A DNA stretch of 64,000 bases from Bittarella massiliensis (ex Durand et al. 2017) (GTDB taxonomy: Bacteria > Bacillota > Clostridia > Oscillospirales > Ruminococcaceae): contig NZ_JABFCL010000008.1 of assembly GCF_017566145.1 (NCBI RefSeq), forward strand, positions 55,772 to 119,771, in the 5' to 3' direction. Positions within the stretch are counted from its first letter, which is position 1. The number at the start of each line of letters is the position of its first letter. This document shows, one piece after another, positions 1-8,476 of the stretch. The position numbers and the translations under genes are program-made. The notes beneath the pieces were generated by a model that was not told the DNA's origin, did no database searches, and worked only from the letters and a program-made list of their open reading frames with translations.

Positions 1-968
1 ACGTGGTAGCCCATGTCCCGGTAGTACTCGGCCAGGGTGATGCCGGTGTAGATGGATGCCTCGCGGGCGGCCACCGGCATGTTGGAGGTGTTGGCGATGA
101 GGACGGTGCGGTCGGTCAGGGGCCGGCCGGTCTTGGGGTCGATGAGGGAGCCGAACTCCTCCAGCACCTGGGTCATCTCGTTGCCGCGCTCGCCGCAGCC
201 GATGTAGATGATGATGTCGGCGTCGCACCACTTGGCGATCTGGTGCTGGGTCATGGTCTTGCCGGTGCCAAAGCCCCCGGGCACAGCGGCGGTGCCGCCC
301 TTGGCGATGGGGAACATGGTGTCGATGACCCGCTGGCCGGTGATGAGCGGCTGGGAGATGGGAAGGCGGGTCTTGGTGGGGCGCGGGGTGCGGATGGGCC
401 ACTTCTGGCACATCTTTACCTCGTGGGTGGCGCCCCGCTCGTCTTTGACGGTGATGAGGACGTCCTCCACCCGGTGGGGGCCGCTCTCGGCGGCGGTGAG
501 GACGGTGCCGCCGAGGTGCGGCGGCACCATCACCCGGTGCTCAATGCGGGAGGTCTCGGGGCAGGTGGCGATGATCTGGCCGGGCGAGACCTGCTCCCCG
601 GGCTTGGCGGTGACGGTGACGTCCCACTCCCGGTCGGGGTCGAGGGAGGGGATCTCCACGCCGGAGCCGATGAAGGCGCCCTCCTGCTCTTCGATTTTTC
701 CCAGGGGGCGCTGCACCCCGTCGTAGATGTTGGAGATGATGCCCGGCCCCAGGGTGACGCTGATGGGACTGCCGGTGCCGATGACCGGCTCCCCGGGCCG
801 CAGGCCGGAGGTCTCTTCGTAGACCTGGATGGTGGTGGCCGCGTCATTGACAATGATGACCTCGCCCATGAGGCGCTTCTGGCCGACATAGACCATCTCG
901 CCCATGGAGAAGTCCTTGGTGTCGCGCACCTTCACCACCGGGCCGTTGATGGAATAGATGGTGTTCAA
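1..968 (-). CDS. ntpA: V/A-type ATP synthase catalytic subunit A (partial, runs off left edge)
   Basis: This is the N-terminal ~322 residues of the nucleotide-binding A subunit of the rotary V/A ATPase, a membrane-attached complex that couples ATP to H+ or Na+ movement. The translation starts NTIYSINGPVVKV, continues through the family's non-homologous insert region and reaches the P-loop GGFGTGKT, then CGERGNEM and the start of the catalytic core. The start is TTG at 968, behind the purine run AAGGGGGTACG, and it gives the usual A-subunit N-terminus. It is the last visible gene of the minus-strand operon, 49 bp after subunit E. B and D subunits are expected beyond the edge. Identity is secure; the TTG start is inferred. 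Confidence 0.93.
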   Translation of the reverse strand, partial: MNTIYSINGPVVKVRDTKDFSMGEMVYVGQKRLMGEVIIVNDAATTIQVYEETSGLRPGEPVIGTGSPISVTLGPGIISNIYDGVQRPLGKIEEQEGAFIGSGVEIPSLDPDREWDVTVTAKPGEQVSPGQIIATCPETSRIEHRVMVPPHLGGTVLTAAESGPHRVEDVLITVKDERGATHEVKMCQKWPIRTPRPTKTRLPISQPLITGQRVIDTMFPIAKGGTAAVPGGFGTGKTMTQHQIAKWCDADIIIYIGCGERGNEMTQVLEEFGSLIDPKTGRPLTDRTVLIANTSNMPVAAREASIYTGITLAEYYRDMGYH

Positions 969-1017
969 AAATATCGTACCCCCTTAGAAGTTGGTTTTGC
1001 GGGCAGAGGAGGGGGGC

Positions 1018-1620
1018 CTAAATGGCCTTTAAGACCAGGCCCGAGTTGGCGTAAAACCACGCCCGCTGCTCCTCCAGGGCGTTGTCCAAAGTCTCGTCGC
1101 AGGCGTAGCCCTCGTCCAGGTTCTCGGCGACAAAGCCGCCCACGGCGATGGCGTCGTCGTACTCCACCCGGCAGGGGACGGAGAACGCCTCACCGCAGAG
1201 CCCTTCCAACGCCTTGTCGGCGGGGGAGAGGCGAACGGTGACAGAGGCAAAGGAGTGATCTGAGGCCACGGCCGTCAGCCGGGCCTTTAAGTAAGCGGCG
1301 TATTCGGGGGACTGGTGAAAGGACACCAGCCGGGCCCGGGCGGCCTCAAAAATTTCCTTGGCATAGCCCTCGCTGCGCTGCAGCAGCTCGGTGCGGTACT
1401 GCAAGGTGGCCTTGGAGATGGCGGTGGTCTCCCGGGTGTGGATGTCCTTTTTGGCCTTTTCCACATAGCGGGCGGCGTCCTCGTTGGCCTTGGCCTCCGC
1501 GTCGGAGAGGGCGGAAATCCGCTTTTGGGAGGCGGACTTCAAAATGGCGCTCGCCTGCTCCTCCACCGTCTGTTCGATCTCCCTGCGGATGAGTTCCAGT
1601 TTTTCTTCGTTTGAAAGCAT
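1018..1620 (-). CDS. ntpE: V/A-type ATP synthase subunit E (peripheral stalk)
   Basis: This 200-residue protein has a long charged alpha-helical N-terminal half (about residues 1-105, rich in Glu/Lys/Ala) and a compact C-terminal half containing the conserved IAVGGFVAE turn. That layout is typical of subunit E, which forms the peripheral stator stalk together with the G/H subunit and holds the A3B3 head. The length is normal for the family. It lies 10 bp after subunit F and 49 bp before subunit A in the same operon, which confirms the assignment. The start is an ATG and no anomaly is visible. Confidence 0.92.
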   Translation of the reverse strand: MLSNEEKLELIRREIEQTVEEQASAILKSASQKRISALSDAEAKANEDAARYVEKAKKDIHTRETTAISKATLQYRTELLQRSEGYAKEIFEAARARLVSFHQSPEYAAYLKARLTAVASDHSFASVTVRLSPADKALEGLCGEAFSVPCRVEYDDAIAVGGFVAENLDEGYACDETLDNALEEQRAWFYANSGLVLKAI

Positions 1621-1630
1621 CTAAGCCACC

Positions 1631-1939
1631 TCAAATCTTTACGCCGATGGCGTCTTTGATGTACCGGGCCAGGTTCTCCTCCAGGTGGGAGGAGCCGTGC
1701 CGGTCGGGGATCTCCACAATCAGGGTCGTCTTGCTCTGCTGTTTGTACTGGTAGACCAGGTCCTGACAGAGGGAGACCAGCTTCTGGGTCATCAGCACCA
1801 CGGCGATGTCGGGGTCCTCCATGGCGGTTTTGAGGGCGGCCACCGTCTCGTCGTACTGGTGGACGACGGTCCCCTCCATCCCGGCCAGACGCATGCCCAT
1901 ATAGGTGTCGCTGTTGTCGCTGATCACAAAAAATTTCAT
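1631..1939 (-). CDS. ntpF: V/A-type ATP synthase subunit F
   Basis: This 102-residue Rossmann-like small subunit begins MKFFVISDNSDTYMGMRLAG and contains the VVLMTQKL segment typical of subunit F. Subunit F binds the central rotor shaft (D) and regulates coupling in V/A ATPases. The length matches the family. It sits 19 bp after the proteolipid gene K and 10 bp before E, within the ATPase operon. The first residues resemble the sensor-like fold that shifts between extended and retracted states in related enzymes; that is family knowledge and not something the sequence shows. Confidence 0.92.
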   Translation of the reverse strand: MKFFVISDNSDTYMGMRLAGMEGTVVHQYDETVAALKTAMEDPDIAVVLMTQKLVSLCQDLVYQYKQQSKTTLIVEIPDRHGSSHLEENLARYIKDAIGVKI

Positions 1940-1958
1940 TGCAGATGCCTTCTTTGGC

Positions 1959-2372
1959 TTAGACTTTGTTGAGGATCATGATGGAGATGAGCAGGCCGTA
2001 GATGGCGACGCCCTCGCCCATGGCCACGAAGATCAGGGATTTGCCGAAGGTCTTGTCGTTCTCGCTGACAGCGCCGATGGCGGCGGGGGCGGCGGCGGCG
2101 ACGGCGATGCCGCAGCCGATGCAGGCGAGGCCGGTCACCAGGGCGGCGGCCAGGTAGGCCATGCCGGCGGCGGAGGAAGCGGCGGCAGCGGGGGCCTCAG
2201 CGGCGTAGCCGGCCACCGGCAAAAGCACCGCGCCCAGGCAGGTGGCGCCGAAGGCGATGAGCTGTTTTTTCATCATCGAGGGGGCTTTCTTCCCGGCTTT
2301 GCGGGCTTTGAACAGGTAGACAAACAGGGCGGCGATGGCGGCAGTGGCCGCAGTCAGAAGCAGAATATCCAT
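1959..2372 (-). CDS. ntpK: V/A-type ATP synthase proteolipid subunit K (c ring)
   Basis: This is a 137-residue membrane protein. Residues ~1-20 form a first hydrophobic segment, followed by a basic stretch (KARKAGKKAP) and a second hydrophobic segment. The C-terminal half is the actual c-ring hairpin, with glycine/alanine-rich helices and the carboxylate in MGEGVAIYGLL. There is one ion-binding hairpin, as in the single-hairpin V-type c subunits of many Clostridia, whereas the Enterococcus subunit has two. The extra N-terminal hydrophobic part is notable. A good SD (TTGGAGG) precedes the ATG. Whether the ring carries Na+ or H+ cannot be decided from this reading. Confidence 0.9.
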   Translation of the reverse strand: MDILLLTAATAAIAALFVYLFKARKAGKKAPSMMKKQLIAFGATCLGAVLLPVAGYAAEAPAAAASSAAGMAYLAAALVTGLACIGCGIAVAAAAPAAIGAVSENDKTFGKSLIFVAMGEGVAIYGLLISIMILNKV

Positions 2373-2468
2373 GGTGATAAAACCTCCAAATCAAAAATGT
2401 CAAACGGATGTGTGTTCTTTCGGGCGCTCCCAATATGGGGAGCGGACCGCCGGTTTTGCAAAAAGGGA

Positions 2469-4499
2469 CTAGTTGGCGTGCTCGTGCACGATCTGGCTGA
2501 TGGGGGTAAAGGGCACCCCTTCGCCGGAGTAGTAGCGGCCAAACATCTCGTAGAACTCCAGGCGCAGCACCTGAATGCCCACCACCAGGCCCTCCAGCCC
2601 GATGACGAAGAGGTTGCCCAGGGCCACGGTGACGGCATAGCCCACCGGCCCGAACATCCCCGCCAGGGTGAAGACCACGCTCATCATCCCCGCGTGGCTC
2701 AAGATGAAGCCGCCGACGCGGAGAAAGGACATGGTGTTGGCCACAAAGGAGATGGCGATCTCCAGCATCTCAAAGATGTTTTCCAGCGCGTAGGCGCCAA
2801 AGCCCCCCTCAGGGAAGGCATCCTTTTTCAGCAGGAGGTTGCCCAGGGGAACCCGCATGAAGATGCAGATGATGGGGATCACGATGCAGATGAGGATGAT
2901 GGGCAGGTTCAGGGAGAAGCTGACCCCCAACATCGGCAGGCCGATGGCGCTGATGACTGTGGCGTAGAGGACAAAACCAGCCACCCCGTTTTGGGAGAAG
3001 AGGGCCTTGCTGTAATCGCGGTTTTTCAGCCCGATATAGATGTTCAGGGCCATGGAGGTGAGGATGAGCACCACCCCCAGGGCCACGGCGCCGATGAGCA
3101 GCACGTTGATGGTCTGGGCGTTCATCACCTCCACCGGCTTCTCGGAAAAGCCAATGGCCCGGTACAGCGGGTCGAGGGCGTGTTCAAAGCCGAAGACCGA
3201 GCCGTAGAGGAAGCCGAAGAGGGTGGAGCTGATGCCCATGCGCATGATGATCTCGCCCAGGCGGGACTTCTTCCACCTGGCAAAGAGGAAGCCGCCCAGC
3301 ACGATCAGCAGCCCCTGGCCCACGTCGCCGAACATGATGCCGAAGAGGAGGGTGTAGGTGAAGGCCACCAGGGGGGTCGGGTCGATCTCGCGGTGGCTGG
3401 GTACGCCGTACATCTCCACATACATCTCAAAGGGGCGGGCAAACCAGTTGTTTTTCAACTTAGTGGGCTTTTCGGGGCGCACCCCCTTTTCGTGGGCCTC
3501 CTTCATCGAGTGGGTCACCAGACCGGGCAGCATGGGAACCGCCCCGTCGTCGGACTTCTCGGCGGTGACCACCACGGTGGGCAGGTCGCCGAAGAGGGTC
3601 TCGAAATCGCCCTCCCTCCCCGCGGGGACATAGCCGGCAAACTCGAAGTAGTCGCCCCCGGCAAACTTGTCAAAGCTGGTGCCCACAAACCGGCGCACGC
3701 CGTAGGTCTCCTGCATGAACTGGACGGTGGCGTAGTAGGAGAGGAGGGTCTCCCGTCCCTCTTCCACCAGCCGGTCTCGCTCGCCCTTGCAGCCCTTCAA
3801 GGCCGCCTGCTCTTCGGCCAGCTTTTCCTCCAGATAGGCGGCGGCGTCCTCCGGCTCGCCGTGGAGGTAGTCGGGGATGCGCACCCGCTCAAAGTAGAGG
3901 GCCTCCATAATGGAGTCCACCTCGGCGGCGTGCTGTTCCCCCGTCAGGTAGAGGCACCACTGGTAGGTCTTGTCGTTGGCAAAGGTGAAGAGGAAAAAGG
4001 GTTTGTCCTGGTAGTGCTCCAGCTTTTTGTAGTTCTCCAGCGGCAGCCGCCCAAAGCGCACCTTCAGGTACTTGGCCCCGAACAGCTTGTCAAAACTGGT
4101 GTGAAAACTGCGGATCATGTCCAGGTGGGAGAGGTTGAGCTGGTGTTCTTCCACCAGCTTTGCGATCTCCTTTTCCTTTTGGTCGGCCGCGTCAAACCCC
4201 TGCCGGAATGACTCCACGAAATGGCGGACATCCGCCAGGTTTAGGTCGTGGCTGCTGCGCTCCAACTGGTCGCCGGGCACCGCCACCGGGGTCAGCCCAG
4301 CGGCGGTGCAGGCTGTGCGCAGGGCGTCGGCGAGCTCGGCATAGGGGTTCTCGGCGGAGGCGGCCTTGGAGACCGCCCCGCTCTTGGAGGTGATCTCCTC
4401 CGGGTGGAAGTAGTCCAGCCGGCTCAAGCGCAGGACTACCTCGTCCAAGTTTTCCAGGCGACCGATCAGGCTGACCAGAGTCGTCTTTTGTATTGCCAT
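2469..4499 (-). CDS. ntpI: V/A-type ATP synthase subunit I (membrane stator, a-subunit equivalent)
   Basis: This 676-residue protein has a cytoplasmic, coiled-coil-rich N-terminal half (to about residue 330) and a C-terminal half with about eight hydrophobic helices, including LLFGIMFGDVGQGLLIV and NTMSFLRVGGFILSHAG. That is the standard layout of subunit I, which supplies the ion half-channels and anchors the peripheral stalk. The C-terminus EMFGRYYSGEGVPFTP is a strongly conserved family signature. The ATG follows an AAGGAG ribosome site. The gene lies between C (49 bp upstream) and K (96 bp downstream) in the operon. Confidence 0.94.
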   Translation of the reverse strand: MAIQKTTLVSLIGRLENLDEVVLRLSRLDYFHPEEITSKSGAVSKAASAENPYAELADALRTACTAAGLTPVAVPGDQLERSSHDLNLADVRHFVESFRQGFDAADQKEKEIAKLVEEHQLNLSHLDMIRSFHTSFDKLFGAKYLKVRFGRLPLENYKKLEHYQDKPFFLFTFANDKTYQWCLYLTGEQHAAEVDSIMEALYFERVRIPDYLHGEPEDAAAYLEEKLAEEQAALKGCKGERDRLVEEGRETLLSYYATVQFMQETYGVRRFVGTSFDKFAGGDYFEFAGYVPAGREGDFETLFGDLPTVVVTAEKSDDGAVPMLPGLVTHSMKEAHEKGVRPEKPTKLKNNWFARPFEMYVEMYGVPSHREIDPTPLVAFTYTLLFGIMFGDVGQGLLIVLGGFLFARWKKSRLGEIIMRMGISSTLFGFLYGSVFGFEHALDPLYRAIGFSEKPVEVMNAQTINVLLIGAVALGVVLILTSMALNIYIGLKNRDYSKALFSQNGVAGFVLYATVISAIGLPMLGVSFSLNLPIILICIVIPIICIFMRVPLGNLLLKKDAFPEGGFGAYALENIFEMLEIAISFVANTMSFLRVGGFILSHAGMMSVVFTLAGMFGPVGYAVTVALGNLFVIGLEGLVVGIQVLRLEFYEMFGRYYSGEGVPFTPISQIVHEHAN

Positions 4500-4548
4500 A
4501 GTGCGTTTGCTCCTTTCGCGTCAGGTGTTTTTCAGGCGGTGGCGCCGC

Positions 4549-5595
4549 CTAGATGATGAGCAGCTTCTGAATGTCCTCCGGCTGCACCCCGTAGCGGATT
4601 CCCTCCACGATGTGGATGATGTTGTCGCACTCCACCGTGCCCAGGGTCACATAGGCCAGAAAGGCGGTGGCCGCCTTGGTGGCAAAGCTGATGTGGCGAC
4701 GGCTCAAGTGGTACTTGATGTAGCTGGTGTGGTACTCGATATAGAGAAAATCGTCTTTGTCGAAGTAGTTTTTGTAGCTGCTCTGTGCGATCTCCCGGAT
4801 AAAGGCGTCCCCGTTGGGGGCCGCGGCGAGAGATTGCAAAAACCTGTCGGAGAGGCGGGAGTACTCGTTGTGGACGATGAACCGGTCCAGCTCCTCGGGT
4901 TTGTAGTGAAAATACACCTTGAGGCGGTAGAGGTTGGTGATGTTTTGCAGCTCCAGGCTGGTGGAGACAATGTCCATCATCTCCTGCCGGGTCTTGCCCT
5001 TGTAAGTCTCCTCGATGAGGGAGAACAACCGGTTGTAGTACTGCTGGCGCAGGGCGGTGACACAGCTGCTGACGTCGAATTCGCCGGGGGCCAGGGCAAA
5101 GGGCTCCACCGTCTTGTAGTAGGGGGTCTTCTCCAGCAGTTCCAAAAGTTCCCGCCCGGTTTCCGCCTGGCCCAGGGCCACCGCATCAAAGGAGAGGTAG
5201 TCCAGCAGGAAGGCGGGCACCTCGGGGACAAAGTGGGTCTCGCCCTCGGCGTCCAGCCGGTTGATGCAGCCGATGAGCTGATCCATCTCGATTTGGCCGA
5301 TGAAGAAGCTGACGTACTGCTCCCGCTCCCTCCGGCCGGGCAGGTAGCGCACCAGCCGCAACAGGGAGTAAAACAGCTCTTTTTTCACAGTGGCTTCCAG
5401 CTGGCCGCGGTGCAGGGCCGCCGGGTTGACTGTGTCCATGGCGTCTTGGTAGCGGGTGCTGTTTTTGAGGTAGGCCGCCAGCTCGCTCAACGAGGTCTTG
5501 TGCAGCATCTCCCCGTACTGGGAGGGGGTGATCCGCTTTCCGTACATGGCCTTGATCTTGGCGAGGATGGCGTTTTGAGAGAAGGTCGTAAACAT
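4549..5595 (-). CDS. ntpC: V/A-type ATP synthase subunit C (AC39/d-type)
   Basis: This soluble, helix-rich 348-residue protein belongs to the V-ATPase C/AC39 family, which forms the funnel linking the central shaft (D/F) to the membrane rotor ring. Visible family features are the LEATVKKELF segment in the first third and the IEYHTSYIKYHLSRRH segment near the C-terminus. It starts 3 bp after the end of the G/H gene, so the two are translationally close. Length and position in the operon are normal. Confidence 0.9.
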   Translation of the reverse strand: MFTTFSQNAILAKIKAMYGKRITPSQYGEMLHKTSLSELAAYLKNSTRYQDAMDTVNPAALHRGQLEATVKKELFYSLLRLVRYLPGRREREQYVSFFIGQIEMDQLIGCINRLDAEGETHFVPEVPAFLLDYLSFDAVALGQAETGRELLELLEKTPYYKTVEPFALAPGEFDVSSCVTALRQQYYNRLFSLIEETYKGKTRQEMMDIVSTSLELQNITNLYRLKVYFHYKPEELDRFIVHNEYSRLSDRFLQSLAAAPNGDAFIREIAQSSYKNYFDKDDFLYIEYHTSYIKYHLSRRHISFATKAATAFLAYVTLGTVECDNIIHIVEGIRYGVQPEDIQKLLII

Positions 5596-5598
5596 GCC

Positions 5599-5913
5599 CT
5601 ACTCACCGCCCACGCAGCGCTGCACGATAGCATCCACCAGACTGTCTTTTCTCTGCTGGTAACTCTCGTCCAGCGCCTGCACCGCGTCGGCGTACCGCTT
5701 TTTCAGTTCCTCCGACCGGGCCTGCACCCGCGCGTCGCTGTCCCTTTGCAGTTGGGCCACCTCGGCCTTGGCCGTGGCCAGAATCTCGTCGCTGAGGGCC
5801 TGCTGCTGCTGTTCCAGCGAGTCGATGATCTGGTTTCGCTGGGTCTCGGCATCGGTCAGCTTTTTTTGGGCGTCCCGGTCGATCTCCAATAGGTTATGGA
5901 TCAAATCTTCCAT
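5599..5913 (-). CDS. V/A-type ATP synthase subunit G/H (stator coiled coil), first gene of operon
   Basis: This 104-residue, almost wholly helical protein is rich in Gln, Glu, Ala and Lys, with heptad-like spacing (DAQKKLTDAETQRNQIIDSL onwards). It is the partner helix that pairs with subunit E in the peripheral stalk. The open frame extends to 6042, but the ATG at 5913 sits 7 bases after an excellent AAAGGAGG and gives the expected length, so I chose it. It is the promoter-proximal gene of the ATPase operon. Subunit G and H names are used inconsistently across species, so no symbol is given. Confidence 0.82.
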   Translation of the reverse strand: MEDLIHNLLEIDRDAQKKLTDAETQRNQIIDSLEQQQQALSDEILATAKAEVAQLQRDSDARVQARSEELKKRYADAVQALDESYQQRKDSLVDAIVQRCVGGE

Positions 5914-5957
5914 AGAACCTGCCTCCTTTCCCGTGTGAAGTGAACGTTCCACGGATA

Positions 5958-5986
5958 ATCCTACTCCTTTTTTGATGGCTCCGCAA
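5958..5986 (-). promoter_or_regulatory. candidate promoter of the V-ATPase operon
   Basis: Read on the minus strand, TTGCGG (5986-5981) and TAGGAT (5963-5958) are separated by 17 bp and lie 45 bp upstream of the first ATPase gene. Both boxes are only partial matches to the housekeeping consensus. Confidence 0.35.
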
Positions 5987-6180
5987 TGTTGCAACTCATA
6001 AAAACCGAAAGCTGGAAAAAAGCTTTTTTGAGCAGACGGCACAAAAAAGGGAGGGAATACTGAGCACCCTGCCCAAAAAATTTAGCCGGGATTGATTTTG
6101 TCGAAAAGGGAAGGGGAGCCGGTGCAGCTGTTTTTGCCAAAAGCAAGGGGGGAAAGCCGGTTTTTGGCAGCCTGGTTTCC

Positions 6181-6218
6181 CGCCCTTGCCCGATGCCATA
6201 GGATCGGGCAAACGGGCG
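6181..6218. repeat. bulged inverted repeat in divergent intergenic region
   Basis: TTGCCCGAT (6186-6194) pairs perfectly with ATCGGGCAA (6203-6211) around an 8-base loop. The outer CGCCC (6181-6185) can pair with GGGCG (6214-6218) after a 2-base bulge. No T-run follows immediately, so it is not a typical terminator. It could be an operator or an RNA structure. Confidence 0.6.
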
Positions 6219-6321
6219 GCGTTTATTCCCCCGAAACAGGGGCGGCGGGGGGCAGGGGGATGTTTTTCCTTATATATAGCCGCCGCCGGTCGCTAGGGCG
6301 CTGCCGGTGCAGCGGGGAAAC

Positions 6322-6350
6322 TTGCGCCGGGCGGCGGTAGGTGATAAAAT
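6322..6350 (+). promoter_or_regulatory. promoter for recJ-rel
   Basis: TTGCGC (6322-6327), a 17-bp spacer and TAAAAT (6345-6350). The predicted transcription start near 6357 gives a leader of about 50 nt before recJ. Confidence 0.65.
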
Positions 6351-6374
6351 AAACTGATATTGATTTTCTGCACC

Positions 6375-6394
6375 CCGCCGGCTTCTGCCGGCGG
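6375..6394 (+). repeat. GC hairpin in the recJ leader
   Basis: CCGCCGGC (6375-6382) pairs perfectly with GCCGGCGG (6387-6394) around a TTCT loop, just downstream of the promoter and 15 bases before the annotated recJ start. There is no T-run. It may influence mRNA stability or translation. Confidence 0.5.
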
Positions 6395-6409
6395 CCCGAA
6401 TGGAAGTGG

Positions 6410-8476
6410 ATGGCAACTTTGAGTATGAATCAGTGGATTTTACCCAACACACCGGCGGAGAAATGGTCTGCCGTGGCGGCGCAGACGGGGCTTCCCCCCC
6501 TCTGCTGCAAGGTGCTCTGCGCCCGGGGGATCGACACCCCCGAGAAGGTGGAGCACTACCAAAACGACCCCTGCGAGATCGAGGATCCCCTGCGCCTGGC
6601 CGACATGGAGCAGGGGGCGGCCCGGATTCGCCGCGCCGTCGAGGAGGGGGAGCGCATCTGCGTCTTTGGCGACTACGACGCCGACGGCATCACCTCCACC
6701 GTCCTCCTCTACTCCTACCTGGACATCTGCGGGGCGGATGTGCGCTGGTACATCCCTTCCCGGGAGTCCGACGGCTACGGCCTCAGCCTCTCGGCGGTGG
6801 AGGCGCTGCACCGCGACGGGGTACAGCTGATCGTGACGGTGGACAACGGCATCGCCTGTTGCCGGGAGGCCGAGCGGGCCGCCGAGCTGGGGATGGACCT
6901 GGTCATCACCGACCACCACCAGCCGGGGACCGAGCTGCCCCGGGCCTGTGCGGTCATCGACCCCTACCGCAGGGATTGCCCCAGCCGGTTCAAGTGCCTG
7001 GCAGGGGTGGGGGTGGCCTTCAAACTGGTCTGCGCCCTGGAAGAGCAGGACCCCCGGGTGATGCTCGACGAGTTCGCGCCGCTGGTGGCCATCGGCACCG
7101 TGGCCGATGTGATGCCCCTGAAGGGGGAGAACCGCCTCTATGTAAAGGAGGGGCTGGCCGCCCTGCCCTACTACGACAACCCAGGGCTGGCCGCCCTCAT
7201 CGCCCGCTGCACCAAGGGCGGGGAGATCACCGCCCAGACCCTGGCCTTTACGGTGGTCCCCCGCATCAACGCCGCCGGGCGGATGGAGAGCGCCGAGAGC
7301 GCCGTCAAGCTGCTGACCTGCCTGGACGAGGGGGAGGCCGAGCGGTGGGTGGACGATCTCTGTGAGAAAAACGCCCAGCGCCAGCAGGTGGAGGGCGAGA
7401 TCATCGAGGAGATTCGCCAGATGCAATCCCAGCACCCCGAGTACTTTGGCCAGCGGGTCATCGTGCTGGCGGGGGAGGGCTGGCACAAGGGGATCGTGGG
7501 GATCGTCTCCTCCCGGGTGGTGGACCGCTTTGCCAAGCCCTGTATCCTCCTGGTCCCCGACGGGGAGGAGGCCAAGGGCTCGGGCCGCAGTTTCGGCGAC
7601 TTCTCCCTCTACGAGGCCCTGGAGAGTTGCGCCGACTGCTTGAGCCGCTACGGCGGGCACAAGCTGGCCGCCGGGCTCTCCCTGCCGGTGGAGCGCATCG
7701 GCGAGTTCCGGGAGCGGATCAACGACTACGCCCGCAAGACCCACCCCACCATGCCCCTGCCCACCCTGCGCATCGACGCGGCGGCCGACTTCGGCGAGCT
7801 GACGCTGGAGACGGTGCTGGCGCTGGAGGAGCTGGGCCCCTACGGCCACGAAAACCCCAAACCCAACTTTCTGCTGCAGGGGGTGCAGGTCGAGGGCGTC
7901 TACCCCATCTCCGACGACCGGCACGTCCGCCTCAAGTTGAAAAAGGGCGGGGCCACCCTCTTTGCCGTCTACTTCCGGGTCTCCTCACAGGAGTTCAAGT
8001 ACGCCCCGGGGGACCGGGTGGACGTGGTGGTGACCCTGGACTTGTACCAGTATCTGGGGGAGCAAAACATCTCCATCAAGGTCAAGGATATCCACCCGGC
8101 CGGACTCTCCCCTACCATTTACAGCGAGATGGCCCTCTACCAGAAGATCGAGCTGGGCGAGCCGCTGGACGACGGGGAGCTCACCCGGGCCATGCTCACC
8201 CGGGAGCAGGTGGCCCTGTGCTATAAGGCCGCCCTCTACTTCGGCCCCGCCGTCGGCGACTTTGTCCTCTTTTACAACAAGATGGCCGGAAAGCCCATCA
8301 CCTACTGCCAGATGATGTTGGCCCTCAACGTCTTGGCAGAGTTGGGCATCTTGACGGTAAAGCGGGAGAAGGGCAAGGTCTTGCTCCTGGTCAACAAGGG
8401 GCAGAAGGCCGACCTGAACGCCTCCCGCATCCTGCGGGAATTGACTGCGAAAAGGACTGCTGCACTATGTATTTAA
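6410..8476 (+). CDS. recJ: single-stranded-DNA-specific exonuclease RecJ
   Basis: This 688-residue DHH-family 5'-3' single-strand exonuclease acts in recombination and mismatch/base-excision repair. Motifs run in order: FGDYDADGITST (about residue 85, DHH motif I with metal-binding aspartates), ITDHHQPG (about 168, the DHH motif itself), then RYGGHKLAAGLSL (about 412, DHHA1 GGH motif). A C-terminal OB-like domain and tail follow, as in Firmicute RecJ. The ATG at 6410 has only a weak GGAAG close by, and an in-frame ATG at 6425 (MNQWILPN) is an equally good start. Its last 10 bases overlap rel, so the two are translationally coupled. Confidence 0.95.
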   Translation: MATLSMNQWILPNTPAEKWSAVAAQTGLPPLCCKVLCARGIDTPEKVEHYQNDPCEIEDPLRLADMEQGAARIRRAVEEGERICVFGDYDADGITSTVLLYSYLDICGADVRWYIPSRESDGYGLSLSAVEALHRDGVQLIVTVDNGIACCREAERAAELGMDLVITDHHQPGTELPRACAVIDPYRRDCPSRFKCLAGVGVAFKLVCALEEQDPRVMLDEFAPLVAIGTVADVMPLKGENRLYVKEGLAALPYYDNPGLAALIARCTKGGEITAQTLAFTVVPRINAAGRMESAESAVKLLTCLDEGEAERWVDDLCEKNAQRQQVEGEIIEEIRQMQSQHPEYFGQRVIVLAGEGWHKGIVGIVSSRVVDRFAKPCILLVPDGEEAKGSGRSFGDFSLYEALESCADCLSRYGGHKLAAGLSLPVERIGEFRERINDYARKTHPTMPLPTLRIDAAADFGELTLETVLALEELGPYGHENPKPNFLLQGVQVEGVYPISDDRHVRLKLKKGGATLFAVYFRVSSQEFKYAPGDRVDVVVTLDLYQYLGEQNISIKVKDIHPAGLSPTIYSEMALYQKIELGEPLDDGELTRAMLTREQVALCYKAALYFGPAVGDFVLFYNKMAGKPITYCQMMLALNVLAELGILTVKREKGKVLLLVNKGQKADLNASRILRELTAKRTAALCI

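Larger units (their letters stand above)
5914..6409. other. 496-bp divergent intergenic region between the V-ATPase operon and recJ
   Basis: I find no convincing gene here. The region holds a candidate minus-strand promoter (5958-5986), a strong bulged inverted repeat (6181-6218), a good plus-strand promoter (6322-6350) and a GC-rich hairpin in the recJ leader (6375-6394). Short frames through it lack ribosome sites. Confidence 0.7.

Noticed and set aside
1905..4211. 768-codon plus-strand frame opposite the V-ATPase I/K genes
   Set aside because: His/Asp/Gly/Gln-rich translation with no motif. It is the antisense of well-identified ATPase genes and an artefact of high GC.
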